Program-made: the position numbers and the translations under genes
Assembly (NCBI GenBank): GCA_003255065.1
Contig: QAOA01002849.1
Span: 278,400-342,399 of the forward strand
From: Cercis canadensis
Taxonomy: Eukaryota; Streptophyta; Magnoliopsida; Fabales; Fabaceae
Reading direction: 5' to 3'
DNA length: 64,000 bases
The notes under the pieces: model-generated
Told to the model about the DNA's origin: nothing
The model's input: the letters and a program-made list of their open reading frames with translations, nothing else
The model's database searches: none
Shown here: positions 22,788-35,400 of the stretch, in pieces
Position numbering within the stretch: position 1 is the stretch's first letter
Layout: each line of letters starts with the position of its first letter

Positions 22788-23216
22788 AACGCCTCTTAAG
22801 AATAAAATCAAATAGGGTCACAATTTACTTCACACTTGCATAATTAGCATGAGTTGAATCTACTTGAGTTTTCTTTTAGGCTCGTATTTTACCCGTTTTG
22901 CCAATAGTATGAGCCTAAAACTAGTGTATAGAAAGTATTAATCTATTCCAGATAGATATAAGACGTGATGCTTTATGATACTTCCTGGAAAGCTGATTTG
23001 CNAACGCTTCTTAAGAATAAAATCAAATAGGGTCACAATTTACTTCACACTTGCATAATTAGCATGAGTTGAATCTACTTGAATTTTCTTTTAGGCTCGT
23101 ATTTTACCCGTTTTGCCAATAGTATGAGCCTAAAACTAGTGTATAGAAAGTATTAATCTATTCCAGATAGATATAAGACGTGATGCTTTATGATACTTCC
23201 TGGAAAGCTGATTTGC
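22788..23216 (+). repeat. 214-bp direct duplication around single N (23002)
   Basis: Copies at 22788-23001 and 23003-23216, equal in length with very few differences. A likely assembly join. Confidence 0.88.
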
Positions 23217-23640
23217 ACGTGACAATTTATATGCATCTTCGACGAAGCACATTTAACATTCAGGCTAATGAATTCACTCAAGTGTCTTCTCTTGTTACTA
23301 ATCGAACAAAACTAGCTCAATTACTTTGACTCAGAAGAATACAATATCCTTATTCGCTAAACGTGAAATAAACGCCAATACTATAATAATGGGAAAGAAA
23401 GAAAATAGAAAGGACTAGACAGTAAAGAATTAATTAATTCAATACCTATATCAACAATCTCTCTTTTGTCCCATTCGTAATTAAAAGTAGCAAGCAACCA
23501 GTTAATTCGTTTTTGCAACTTGGCGCGAGGGTCACTTTCAGCTTATAGTTGCGCGCCATGACTATATTGGGTTTATTTTAAAAAAGAAAAATCAAGTTGT
23601 TTTGAATAAAGCAATAAAGTTCTAGGGCAAGGACAGACTG

Positions 23641-23662
23641 CTCATATATATATATATATATA
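23641..23662 (+). repeat. (TA)n microsatellite
   Basis: About ten TA units. Confidence 0.9.
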
Positions 23663-23763
23663 TTGTTGAAATTACGTACTTTTTTGTTTCAAAAATTATA
23701 TATATCTCCCTTTGAATTAATTTGACATGTAGCGAAAGTTCAAGTGGTGATAAAATTTGAAAT

Positions 23764-23832
23764 GACATAAGTTTTCACTTTTTATAAAGAAAGTTTGNGA
23801 CATAAGCTTTCACTTTTTATAAAGAAAGTTTG
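23764..23832 (+). repeat. 34-bp duplication around single N (23798)
   Basis: Copies at 23764-23797 and 23799-23832 differ at one base. Confidence 0.85.
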
Positions 23833-24753
23833 TGTAAGTAATTCAAATAACAAGTAAGAAATAATTTGCTATGTTAATATAAAGTTCTTGATAGAGGGAT
23901 TTATGTAATTTTTGAAAGGAGAAAGGAAAATTTACATAATTTTATTACATTTCAAGAAAATATTACAAAATATTAGTTATAAATATCGATTAGCGGTCAC
24001 AGTTCACGTATGCAATCTTGGCTTTATGGTCTGATTGTCATGCATTCATTTTGTTAAAAAGTAAGAAATAGCATATGATGAAAGTGCTAGCCATTAATTA
24101 ATGGAGGTTCTCCTTGGAAGTTATGATTAAGAGCCCATACTTGCTTAGAAATCTCTATTCACAAGAAGGCTCTAAACAAGTATCATCTTTTGTCTAGCTT
24201 GAACTATTCCTTATTAATAAGGGCATTACCCTTAACACTTTTAAGTTTCAAGCACTCCCTTCGGGCAATCCAACCATAATCCAACTCTCACGACATTGAA
24301 AGCAAAGTAGGAAGATGTTAGTGACAAAGAATTAATGGCCATGCCCTATGCCCTAAAGTCATGAAGAACATTAATCATCCTTCTAGGTTCGAACCTAGAG
24401 TGAGGTAAAATATCTGTCCTGCCAACACTAAAAGATGGTGCCAAACACCACTCACACCAAGGAATTGTGTGTACCTTCTACCAGCTAGCCTATAGGGATT
24501 GTGTCGAGGTGTGCCACCACCCTCCCTACTTCTACTCACCAATTGCTTTCATCCCTGTACATGGCAATAGGGCAAAGTTTAGCACATGCAAAAGAAAGGT
24601 AAAAGTTTTCTGACGCACTATCATAGTCTGTAGGATCTTAAATCGTATACGAAAGATTTAAGTAAAAATTTAGATAGGTCTTAAATTCAAATATTGCTAT
24701 ATATGCATAATGTAAAATAATATAACGGTAATTACTAATTACTGTGTACATAG

Positions 24754-24942
24754 TGTAAAATCAAGAGAATGGAATAAAGAGAAGCATCAATTGTATTACT
24801 GTAAGTGTGTGTATATATACAGTTAGAAGGAATTCAAAACAATTCAAAATTAGAAACCCCTAAATCTACTGTATAACTATATTTCAAAAATTGAACTATT
24901 TACAACAACCCTAGACTTTTTAGGAGTCTTGCCTGATTTTTA
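24754..24942 (-). repeat. 3' LTR of copia-derived element
   Basis: Starts tgtaaaatcaagagaatgg and aligns with the right LTR through aacaaccctagactttttag. The inner boundary is approximate because the last 25-30 bp are diverged or deleted. Confidence 0.75.
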
Positions 24943-25639
24943 AATGTTCCCTTTATGTTTTTAAATTTGTTGCACTTGCATTAGATGTCAACTGTGTGTA
25001 TATCCAGTATGTTTCTTGCCGATTTCAAGTCTCCCAGGATACTAACCCAGTATGAGTCTCCTGAAAAGAGAAGCAGGGACATGGAGTTTCTGTTAATCTA
25101 CTCACATAATCACCTTCTGTCAAGTATATCAAAGGCAAGCAAGAGAATAAGTTTATTCTAACTTTATAGGTATTACTGAAAGACATAACTCACAGTTTGT
25201 TCATAACTCATAAGCATACACCAACAATTTGGTTACAGAAGACAATTTTCAATGCTGATGCACAAGGTATTGAGGCCCAAGCCCCTGCAACATATGATTC
25301 TGATATTACTCTATTAATTTATACATTGCTTTGAGTATTATATCTTGCATTTTTGCCTAAATTGATTTCATCTTGTATTTCTGCTTGGCTGGTTTCTGTG
25401 GCATGTGTTTTTCCTTCTTTATATCAGAGACCAGCTCCTGAGATGATTCAAGCATTTTAGCAAATTTAATGAACAAAATATCTCAATTCATTATCATTGC
25501 CCAAAGGGTACATAATAACTTCAAGGATAATAGCATTACTGAAATAAATAACAAATTACACCAGCAAATGTAAAACACACCAGCTATGCTACATCAATCT
25601 TTTTATCACTAATCCAAAGCCTATTATCCATGTTATTAC

Positions 25640-26270
25640 AAGCATCATACGCAACTTATTTATATTGCGTTTTTGCAATTTCAGCTCCTCTGTAAGTTCC
25701 CTGTTCTTCTTCACTAAAGAATTCACCACATTTTCTTCTCTCTTACTCACAGGAGGATCATACTAGTAGAAGTAATTACAAGCATTACCTGACCCATATC
25801 TACTACACCCAAAAAATCTCTTGCCTGGGTTCTTTTTAGTCCAAGAACTTCGCATATGGCATGGAATATTACAGTGGCATCTCTGGACGTCTTAACCATA
25901 AATTCCAGTTGTCTCTCCAAGATCAACAATGCAGGAAGACATTAATCACTTCGAACAAGCTTCAAAATGTTATGAGAATTAAAACCCCCAGGGTTTGGGC
26001 TCCAATTCCTTCTTCTATCTCCTTCTTCAATCTTCCAATGAAGTGCAATCTCAAAATGCCCGCTTTCAGTTTCTAGGGATTTCAACAAAAATCCCCAATT
26101 CAAAAGCACAATCGTGGAGAGAGAAAGAAGAACCTGTTTAAGTGAGCACGTGCCTCTCATGTGTCCACTTAATCTGATTTTTTTAGGGAGATTAGGCATT
26201 CAAACACTCCACGTGCATGACACGTGATTCTTTCCGTCCATTAATTCACGTCCGTATGTTTTTTGGGGGT
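25640..26270 (-). pseudogene. Unrecognised gene fragment captured in copia-derived element
   Basis: On the minus strand, 26240-26130 has three CACGTG-type G-boxes followed by a CT-rich leader. Then comes an ATG at about 25938 (MSSC) and, one base out of frame, an open stretch to 25747 (ERQLEFMVKTSRDATVIF, then AICEVLGLKRTQARDFLG). It ends near two possible splice donors (GTAATG after GVVDMGQ, and GTGAGTAAG after SMILL). A second exon-like part near 25735-25650 reads ENVVNSLVKKNRELTEELKL, a coiled-coil-like segment. I do not recognise the protein. The promoter, leader and exon order is what a captured host gene 5' end would look like, but this is inference. The frameshift after MSSC suggests it is dead. 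Confidence 0.4.
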
Positions 26271-26299
26271 AAAGCGCACATTTAAATAGTTGAAGGAGT

Positions 26300-26848
26300 T
26301 CATTCATACCCTTTTAAAGCTTTGTGGGTAAGCACACACAGTGGATAGTTCATGGGGGGTTTTTGGACTTTTTCCTTTTTCATATGTTGCAAATACGTAT
26401 TAACAGGCTGAGAGCCATGAGTGGTGGTTAAAAGCTGCTCTTTCAAAGACATTAGACAAGAGCTGGAATGATTGGAAAAAAGGGTTTTCAGATGATCCCA
26501 AGCTTCTTTGGTAGTGGCTAGTTTGCCAAGAAGATTAAGCACCTTAGGTTCAAGTGAGCTTGTCTTACCTAACCCACATAGTGTATTCAGGATTAGGTAA
26601 GACAATGCCATCTAAGATGTGTGTAGAAGAGGGTCATGGTTTAGTCCCATCTAAAAAGGACATGAGATCATGCCCATGAAAAAGTGCATCAACAAGGGTG
26701 CATCAAGAAGCATAGTTGTTTTGGTTGAGTTTGATGGGTAACTAGTGAGCTGAAGTGAATTAAATAAGGTGGAACCAGGATGATGAAATGTAGGAGAAAC
26801 AATAACATGAGGAAAGGAGGAAGAGGATTCGGTATTTTGGCTAGCCAT
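26300..26848 (-). pseudogene. Copia gag N-terminal fragment
   Basis: Begins with the ATG at 26848 (MASQNTESSSSFPHVIVSPT), continues in frame to a stop at 26651, and resumes at about 26611 with LGKLATTKEAWDHLKTLFSN and SLKEQLLTTTHGSQPVNTYL. This is the UBN2-type gag of Ty1/copia elements (the AWDHLKTLF block is diagnostic). It stops at about 26300, well before the zinc knuckle. An internal stop separates the two parts. Gag would form the virus-like particle of the element; this copy cannot. Confidence 0.85.
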
Positions 26849-26868
26849 GAAAAAAAAATTACTGTGAA

Positions 26869-26887
26869 GCGATTAGCTCTGATATCA
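26869..26887 (-). promoter_or_regulatory. Primer-binding site of copia-derived element
   Basis: TGATATCAGAGC at the inner edge of the LTR, one base from the canonical initiator-Met tRNA primer site TGGTATCAGAGC. Confidence 0.75.
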
Positions 26888-27074
26888 TGTGAAATCAAGA
26901 GAATTAAATAAATGGAAGCATCAATTGTTTTACTGCAAGTGTGTGTATATATACAATTACAAACAATTCAAAATTAGAAAACCCTAAATCTATTGTATAA
27001 CTATATTTCAAAAATTGAACTATTTACAACAACCCTAGAATTTTTATGAGTTTGTTGTGGAAGACTCTCCATCA
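26888..27074 (-). repeat. 5' LTR of copia-derived element
   Basis: 187 bp, with its outer end at ATCA followed by the CATAG duplication. It contains a tgtgtgtatatatacaatt stretch that could act as a TATA region. Confidence 0.85.
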
Positions 27075-28241
27075 CATAGTATTATTCAAAAGAAAGTATG
27101 TCCTAGCTAAAACTTTGCTGTTCTACACTTATCTAATCTACGCTTATTTGCCCAATGAATTTTTATGTTGTCCACTGCTGGAAGAGTCTAAAGTTTACAC
27201 AAGTGGCTTGATTTATATACTCTTTGTAACAAACACTTCATCAAAAGTATTTTATTGATTATCTGGGTGATATTAGATAGGTTTTGTATAATTGACTTCT
27301 AGAAAACATGATAAAAGAAAAATTAAACTAGAATTACGTTTTAGAATCAATCATGACCATCTATTTTATGTTTTTATGATTTTTTTTATGAAAAATATAT
27401 TTTTGAATTTAAAAATATCTTAAATTGAGATACCTAAATAGTTTAAGAATATTGATGTCTTATCTAATATATATAAAAAATATTAATGTCTTAAATTTGA
27501 CTTATTATAAGCAAAATTACAAAATTTCAATCGCTTGTATAAATATTTAATTTTCCACCACTGTTATACCAAATAGTAACTCTTTGTCCAATTCATATCC
27601 GGATATAATTTTTATGAATATTCTACTCCTTTCTAGTCACACTCATATAATAAATTTCCCCAAACACTCAACAGAGTCCTTTCAGAGCTTTCAAGTAAAA
27701 GTCTCACATATTGAGAACTAGGTACTTCAACTTTGGAAGTTTTAGCAAAGTTCAAATTTCACCCGGAAGATTAGGATAAGATTTATAAGAGGAGGACAGC
27801 TTGCTAACTCCTTGTTTTGTTTCTCAAATTACAATATATAAGCTAGAAAAGGAAACAAGAAATTAAAACAAGAAGAGCCCCTCAAAAATCTCTACTTGAA
27901 CAAATTATTGTTGTTATTATTAAGTAATGCAAATTGTGTCACTAAATAAATCGAAATATTACTATTGATTATGATGAGCCAGAGCCCTACATGTATAGAG
28001 CCAAAAAGGAGAAGCCAAATTTCCGAGGGTATAAAAGTACATAAGATTTCTTCAAACTGATATATTCGATCTTTGCTCCAGTCCATTAGGTTTCAACTTG
28101 TCACAGTATATGGATAATGCCGAAAAGCATCCACTTGAGCTATGACAAGTATTCATACAAATCTATCCCGATAGTGATCTTTGATACTTTAGTCCCCCAA
28201 AAATTAATGTTGTTGACAATACTGTTTGAGCAATTATAAAT

Positions 28242-29101
28242 TTAGGCCCTATTTAGATAGCATAACTTATGGTTTATTGGAGTTTCTTTACTATCATAAG
28301 TGCTTATATGTAGATAAAATTGTATTTGGATAAGTTTATATAAACATCTTGTTATCCTCTAAAAAGTTATTTTTAGCTTATTTTATGAAGCTATTTTTTA
28401 GAATTTCTAGGAAAAAACCTTTATAGAAGCTTATAATAGCTTAACTGACAACTGTTTTTTAAAAAAAAAAATTAGGAAAAAAATATCCCTAAATGATAGT
28501 AAAAATTCTGCTAAAGCCCGATGACCAATCTCTCTCACTTTTATGATTTTAAAAGTGTTTTTCCAATTGTTTATCTAAACACAAAATAACTTAATTTAAA
28601 AAAAAAAACTTATTATATAAAAGTTTTTCACATAAGACATTTTTATTTAAGCGCTTAAATAAGTCATTTATTTAAATGGAGCCTAAATTCACATTACTTC
28701 ATAAGGCCTCNTTGGATAAGTTTATATAAAACATCTTGTTATCCTCTAAAAAGTTATTTTTAGCTTATTTTATGAAGCTATTTTTTAGAATTTCTAGGAA
28801 AAAACCTTTATAGAAGCTTATAATAGCTTAACTGACAACTGTTTTTTAAAAAAAAAAATTAGGAAAAAAATATCCCTAAATGATAGTAAAAATTCTGCTA
28901 AAGCCCGATGACCAATCTCTCTCACTTTTATGATTTTAAAAGTTCTTTTCCAATTGTTTATCTAAATACAAAATAACTTAATTTAAAAAAAAAAAAAAAC
29001 TTATTGTATAAAAGTTTTTCACATAAGACATCCTTATTTAAGCGCTTAAATAAGTCATTTATTTAAATGGAGCCTAAATTCACATTACTTCATAAGGCCT
29101 C
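28242..29101 (+). mobile_element. MITE-like element, partly duplicated around single N (28711)
   Basis: The ends tttaggccctatttagata (28242) and tatttaaatggagcctaaa (about 28669-28687) are inverted relative to each other, giving a 446-bp MITE-like unit. 28326-28710 (385 bp) is repeated at 28712-29101 (390 bp), again around a single N. The left end therefore occurs once and the right end twice, which is what an assembly join would give. I found no clear target duplication, so the superfamily is open. Confidence 0.6.
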
Positions 29102-31319
29102 TATATGCTATTTTTTTTTTTTGTACACGATGGTATAGATTGATCGAGATTCGGATTCAAAACCTCTTTTAAACTATTCAAATCTCCAATATCTTTAAAT
29201 ACAAAGTATAATTGTCTTATTCACTAGTTTCTATGCCAATACCATAATAATAATAATAAATACAAGCAAAATAAAACATATACTCCCCTATCAATTACGA
29301 TACGGCACCTTAACCTAATGGTGGTACCCTGAAGAATATTTATACAGAAATTCATTATTGTATATAACTGAAACTCACTAGCTCACATGCATAATATCAA
29401 CATTATTATAATTATTTTTACAATTATCAACCTACCATAATGTACCATTACATGTAAAAATTTAACTTCTTTAATTAAAGTTCGTATTTAGTTGTTAAAT
29501 CCATAAATTTTATATCTACACAAGTTGGTATATATGCATGTACTGTTTCCCCAAGATACTGTGGAATGTTCATGTATCTGGAAAAGTTTTCCCGTTGACA
29601 ATGCTTTTAAAAGAGATGGGCCATGCATATATTTGGATTTTAGAGTCACCCATTACTTACGTCATACTGATATTATTGTTAATCAACCACTTCCTACCAT
29701 AGTCATATTATTTTTTAGCCGCATTATGAGGTTTTCGACAACAAAGCCTGGTGAATCTATTCATTGTCTATTAGCAGAAGAGAATCTATTCATTCTAAAC
29801 AAATCAAAGTCCTTTCTTTGTCACAAAAAAAGGACAAGAATATTTGGCAGTTAATTATTTAACTTAATCCCCAATTATGTTGTACTCTCTCTTTCTCTCT
29901 CATCTATTAAAATTGATTATATTATGAAAATAATGAGATTAGACATGAGTGTCCAAAAGAGAATACTCTAATAATTAAACACTAGGTACTATATATCATA
30001 AGGTCTCAAGTTTAAATTTCATTGGGATCAGATGGGCTGGTATCATGGGACATGATAAGCTCTATCCTTTCTAATGTAGCCTTTAGTAAAAATAGAAAAA
30101 AGACACATAATTGGTAAATCATGATTTATTTTAGAAATATAATTAAAGCATTTACATTATGATTTCAATATATAGTGACGGATTTACCAGCAGGGGCAGT
30201 TACCCTTCCAAATTCTTTTAATTTTTTTACTAAAATTCTTAAGAATTTTTTTGAGATTTTCATATTTTTTTTAGTTTAGCCTCTCACTTTCATAGTTTGC
30301 CCCTCCATTGAGTTGTTTCTAAATTCATCACTGTCTATATACATTGATTATGAGAAACTGTCTAGAAAAAGAACAGAAAATAAGTCATTAAAAACACAAA
30401 ATATGACAACGACCAAATTATATGCTAGGGCTTTGAACTTGGTTTCTAAGAAGCTCCTCAGGCATAATACTAGCAATTTCTTATATGCATATATGGTCAC
30501 TTGGGTAAGGCCTAATTGTTCCATAATGCTAGCAGCGTACGTATGCATATAAAAGTTCTTGATTGTTAATATGCTTTTATGTTGTAAAATACAAATATTC
30601 TAAAAATTATAATTTATGAACTAAGTATGCGTGTATATATATAGAGTGTGAACTGAGAACTACCTGATGACCGTTACATTTGTATGAATGATCAAGATTT
30701 AAGAGATTTATGTGACTTTGAAGTGGTAATTTATTCTTGATCTTCCATGTAAGATCCAATAATTAAGATTCGTTCTCTCAGTTTTTCTGATAAATACTTT
30801 TTCCCTCGATACGATTTTATGTAAATAGAGACTTTTTCCATGTCATTTTATTGTGATGATCTCATATATTTATATTAATATTTATTGTGAGAACCTCCAC
30901 CATAGAAAACTAAAAAACACCACAACCACCAAGAATGTGCATGTAAATGTAAGTTTTAACTATAAATTGAGAACCTCCCCATAGACTAAAAGTATGCAAT
31001 TACCCCCTGCCTCTCCCATTCTCTCTTCCCCTTTTCCACGTCTCCACGCCCTCTGTTCGCTGCCCATAACCTTTCTCCAACTGTCTAAACCCTGCTGCCT
31101 GAAGATTAATCCTAACTCAGCCATTGGACTAGTATGTAACTAGTTGAGTGCTCATAGTGGAGAAAAAGGGAATATTTTTAGTTACTGGTTTTGAATATTC
31201 TGGTTTATGTATGAATAGCTTTCATAGTGATTATCCTTATGAATTTGTAACGTTCTTCTTATTTTCGAAAAGAAACAAATTATGGTGGCAAACACTGACT
31301 AGTTGAGAAGGAAAGCATT

Positions 31320-31457
31320 ATGTTTGAATATGATCCTTCCGTGTCTGCACCCCAACTTGAATGGGCAAAGAGGGAGTGGGACAGAAGAATATGGTCCTTA
31401 GAAGCAAAAGTGAAAATGCTTTTGTATGAGAAAATGTGGGCATTGGAAAATTGCTAA
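31320..31457 (+). CDS. Short exon-like ORF, unknown
   Basis: An ATG-to-TAA frame of 45 codons with non-repetitive, protein-like composition, unlike the AT-rich noise around it. The start is MFEYDPSVSAPQLEWAKREW and the next residues are DRRIWSLEAKVKMLLYEKMW. The tryptophan-rich and charged pattern could form an amphipathic helix. The frame is also open for about seven codons before the ATG. A CT-rich, leader-like stretch lies upstream at 31000-31100. I do not recognise the protein. It may be an isolated exon of a decayed gene or a small peptide gene. Confidence 0.3.
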   Translation: MFEYDPSVSAPQLEWAKREWDRRIWSLEAKVKMLLYEKMWALENC

Positions 31458-32028
31458 AACCCCACTAACCGTGGTCTAAGTGGTTTCTTTCTTTAGGTAA
31501 TAACAACTTAATAATTGAAATCATCACGATTAACTTGTCCACGGTGCATGAATGTAATCATTCACCAAGAGAGTTAGCAAATGCGAATCTGATAGCTGGG
31601 ATGTTGTTCTCTCTAATACTAGATTTGATGGTCTAAACAAATACATGATTACTTCTTTTGACAATGGTGGGTTTATTGTTGGATGAACTTTTTGACCACA
31701 CCCCTTTTTGTCGTTACTTTGTTGCTTTCGAACTTAAGAGTGTTAGCTTGTCATTTGCACCTATAGATGAGACTTAGGATCTTAATTGGAAATCAAGATG
31801 TCAAACTTTGTCAAGGAATAAATGTCACTTGGTCGAAAAATCGTTATCTAAAAGTAGCTATACTACCATTTTAGACAAATAAAACTTCATTCCTTTTTGG
31901 GATTAAAACATTATCTCTCTAAAATCACTATCTTCTAGAGGGTCAATACTGTAATTGGTAGGATCATGATGAACACTATTAGGCTCTCATAACAAATGTA
32001 AATATCACATTGCAATATAATATATCTA

Positions 32029-32423
32029 GGGAATTACTATGCTACCACCCCTTTAAAGTTGGACATAGCTCTACCATCCCATCAAAATTTCTATTTTGGA
32101 CTTAATTAGTCATGGTTCTTGAACTCATTTCGAAGCTCTCGTCAATGAGAGCAACCAAGTGTAAGTCAAAATAGTTGGATACTAGCAAAACTGACATAAA
32201 TTGGAAGTTATAAAATAAAACTTATGATGAATAACACTTTTTCTTTATGGTCTAATTTATGCATCTTAGCTAAGCTTTAATTGTTGAGTCATAAAATCAT
32301 TTCAGTTTTGCAAAAGCTTTATACTGAACTTTAAAACAAGGGTTATTTATGTCCAAAATAAAAGTTTTGAGGGGTTAGTAATGCTACCTCCCATTTTGAA
32401 GGGGTGGTAGCATAGCAATTTTC
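32029..32423. mobile_element. Mutator-like MITE (395 bp)
   Basis: An exact 9-bp duplication ATATATCTA (32020-32028 and 32424-32432) flanks inverted ends: left gggaattactatgctaccac, right gtggtagcatagcaattttc. The paired ends extend about 27 bp. No coding capacity. The 9-bp duplication points to Mutator-like transposition. Confidence 0.85.
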
Positions 32424-32432
32424 ATATATCTA

Positions 32433-35400
32433 TCTTCCATTAAACAAATAATGAATATACAAACAAACATATATGGATCAGATATGACACTGATATAAAA
32501 TTAAGTTTATTGTATTGTATGAAATAACTTATATAGGAGGTATTTTCATAAAACCCAAATTTGAATTGAAAGTTTTAGCCAAATATACACTGATTCCATA
32601 ACAGCTTGTAGTATTTATAAAATAATTTGTAATCCATTGTTGATGATCTTATAATAACCTAAAATATGTTTTTAATTAATTGAAAGTAATTATGAACTAT
32701 GTAATTAAGTACTTATAAATGTCAATTTCTCAATTTTTTTATTAAGTTAAACATAATTTTTTTTTGGTAATCATATATGATAGTAAGGATACGTTGCTCC
32801 AATATTATTAAGCAGGATACTAGTAATACTTCTTACTAATCACTCATAGTTCAACAATCATGGTATAAAAATACATCAAATCTTACACGGATCCAAATCT
32901 ATCGAATCTTATCAAAATTACTCCTGTCCCTTCAAGACTTCAATACGTGGTGAGCAAATACAAAACAAGGAAATAGGTGATAAGATCACCAAAAAGACAA
33001 ATCTTCAGCAAATTTTATCATTTGACACTAGCTAGTTACCCATTTTATCTTTATAGATCACTGCTATATGAATGAAGGGGGACAACCTGTGGTTGATTAT
33101 ATTTTTCTCTTCCACTTTTTTAGTGGTAAGACAAAGTCTCCTGAATGTAACATAGGAAAATAGAGTGATGATACTCTCACATTGTTTTTCATTTTCTTGC
33201 ACACTTAACAGCATCTAAATTTGATTAGATCAACTAAAATTTCATAACATCCCATTGAAACTTTAATTTAACAACTTAAATTAACTGTACATCGATCTTC
33301 CACACCTTTTCTAAAAGAGTGAGAGTATTATTTTTCTAAAAGATATGGTCCACAGACCTTTTCTGCGAAAACTTTCAATATATAACTGTTCCCACTATGC
33401 ACCCTTTTCAGCTTCTTTTAATGCATATTCTACAAAGGAGTGGTAATTTTACTAGACATCATCACCCACAAACTTTGACATTAAACCGTCCTTCTAATCT
33501 CTTAATCATCACTCTTTGAATTGTAAATTTCCTTCATTTCATGATTTTGACTAGTGTTAGTGTATATTGTTGATCTTATTCATTTTGTTACTTTTATAAA
33601 TAAAAGAGCAATATCTCATATCATATTCCAAAAAATCAGGCTTTTAGAGGTGTGGAATCCTGCTTGAATACCACTCCTAATGTTCACTCCCACCAATTTG
33701 ATGTAATGGAAGGTCCAGCTTCACCTAAATGCATGCTGCTAACTCTTTTAGCTAAAGATATGATGGTGATGGGAGTAAGCACAACATTTTTATGGTCTAT
33801 AGACCAAATAAAGGTTGCTAGGCTGTTTAGCGGTCTAAATGATGTACAGTTTTGTAAATGCGTAACGTTTATTTAATTTATTTCCTAAAGAAAAGAACTT
33901 AAAATCACCGATGATACTTTTTCCATCTTTGTGCTTGTGCCAAAGCTTCTTTTTTTTTTTTTTAATAAAGAAAAAAAAATGAAAGAAGACTTTTGAGACA
34001 ATTATTATTAGGTCACACAAATTAAAAATAACTAATTATAAATGGATTATTAAAACAAACTAATTTTTAGGTGGACGACTTCTAAAAGTTAAGTTTTTAA
34101 AATTGCCTTTAATTTACTAATGATCACTTAAAAACACAGGATAACTACTAATCAATATATGACTACTATTGAGAAACACAAGATAAACATTGGTAAGTAA
34201 AGGGTGAATTTGGAAACTCAGGTTTCAATGATCACTCACCTAGAAATCTTTATTTTTTTAGTCACCCACCTATAATTCTTTGTAATTTGTATGACCTAAC
34301 AATAATTGTCTCAAAAAAATTTTGTACTAAGCAATAAATTGTCTCCTACTAGGTGTAGTCTGAGGGATCTAGATATTTTAAAAAAGTTAGAGGTTCAAAC
34401 CTTCATGCCATCATGCAACTAAAAAAGTTATCTTCCCTTCTTTTTTATTTTTTCAAATAGTGAAACCATAAATCATAAATTTTGATGTAGACAACTTTAC
34501 ACAAACTATAATGCTACATAGCATTTTAATTAAATGAGAAAAATATTACAGGGGTCTAATTGAATTCAAATTTTACTATAGAATATAATTGAGGGGATAT
34601 GTTGTGGCCACTCTATGGATAACTTAGAGCAAGCTATTTATGTACTCATTATCTCATATTATTTTACACTCTTCACATATACCAATATTAAATGGATCCT
34701 CAAGATTTATTGGTTCTGTGTTCGAACTTAAAGTCGTAGCGAAAATATTAAAAAAAAAGACAATATTAAATGGATTAACTTAAATTTTAAATAGACTCAC
34801 TTATTAAAATTTTTTTGTACCATTTATATTATAAACATTATTTTACATATATGTAGAGAGAGTTTCTTGATAGCTTTATTCCATAAAACACACGATCTTT
34901 TCAACAAGAATTGAGATCTTTTAAAGTGCAAGAATGCATCTTGCACTTTAGAAAATAAGGTGTTAAAGGATAATTATTGATAAAAAAAAATAATGATTTA
35001 GATTTTAATAAACTACATTCACGTGAATGATGATTATAAACTTTCAAAAATTCATTACCTTTTCTATAAAAACAAAAAAAACAAAAACAAAAAAACATAT
35101 TCCCTTATTAATTATCTAAATACACTTTATTCTTTAAAGTCCATCTAACATTTTAAAGAATCCAAATCCTTTTAAAGAACATATGGTAAATTGGAACTAT
35201 AACTAGAAGATCATCCTTACACGTGTTTTTAGCATTAAAATATAAGAAACATAATAATTCCTGCAATAATAGTCATCCAATATAATATTCTTCCTTGTGA
35301 TTCGGCTAGGGAGCAATAGGGCCCTTTTGATTTTTGTTTCACTTGGAAAAATATTTATTAATTGCACCTTTCTGTTAGGTTTTGTTGCTTTTTATTATCT

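Larger units (their letters stand above)
20010..24753. other. AT-rich intergenic region
   Basis: No convincing gene on either strand. It holds microsatellites (21949-22028 and 23641-23662), duplications around N at 23002 and 23798, and scattered inverted A/T-rich segments (for example about 20246-20500) that may be old MITEs. Reading frames of up to 80 residues here are low complexity. Confidence 0.55.
24754..27074 (-). mobile_element. Short Ty1/copia-derived element carrying non-TE sequence
   Basis: A 2.3-kb element in minus orientation. The right (5') LTR is 26888-27074 (187 bp; in element orientation it begins TGATGG and ends TTTCACA). The left (3') LTR is 24754 to about 24942 and is shortened or diverged at its inner end. 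An exact 5-bp duplication CATAG flanks it (24749-24753 and 27075-27079). Directly inside the 5' LTR is TGATATCAGAGCTAATCGC (minus strand, 26887-26869), resembling the initiator-Met tRNA primer site TGGTATCAGAGC of copia elements. Only an N-terminal gag part follows (26848-26300). The remaining 1.3 kb has no protease, integrase or reverse transcriptase and instead carries exon-like and promoter-like sequence. Non-autonomous. Confidence 0.85.
27080..32028. other. AT-rich intergenic region
   Basis: No convincing gene. It contains a MITE-like segment duplicated around the N at 28711, a small inverted-end remnant at about 30175-30331 (tagtgacggattta against taaattcatcactg), and one short exon-like ORF at 31320-31457 described separately. 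Confidence 0.5.

Noticed and set aside
22540..22800. MITE suggested by gctatgtttgatagc and ataccaaacgcc
   Set aside because: The inverted match is short and no target duplication was found; also disturbed by the duplication at 23002.
24380..24400. tRNA gene suggested by ctaggttcgaacctag
   Set aside because: The T-loop-like motif is a simple palindrome; no acceptor stem, D-arm or anticodon arm can be drawn, and the nearest A-box-like motif on the minus strand is too far away.
29525..29854. 109-codon plus-strand frame
   Set aside because: No recognisable domain, ordinary composition for AT-rich random sequence, no supporting signals.
33652..33876. 74-codon plus-strand frame
   Set aside because: No family features on inspection; kept only as noise.
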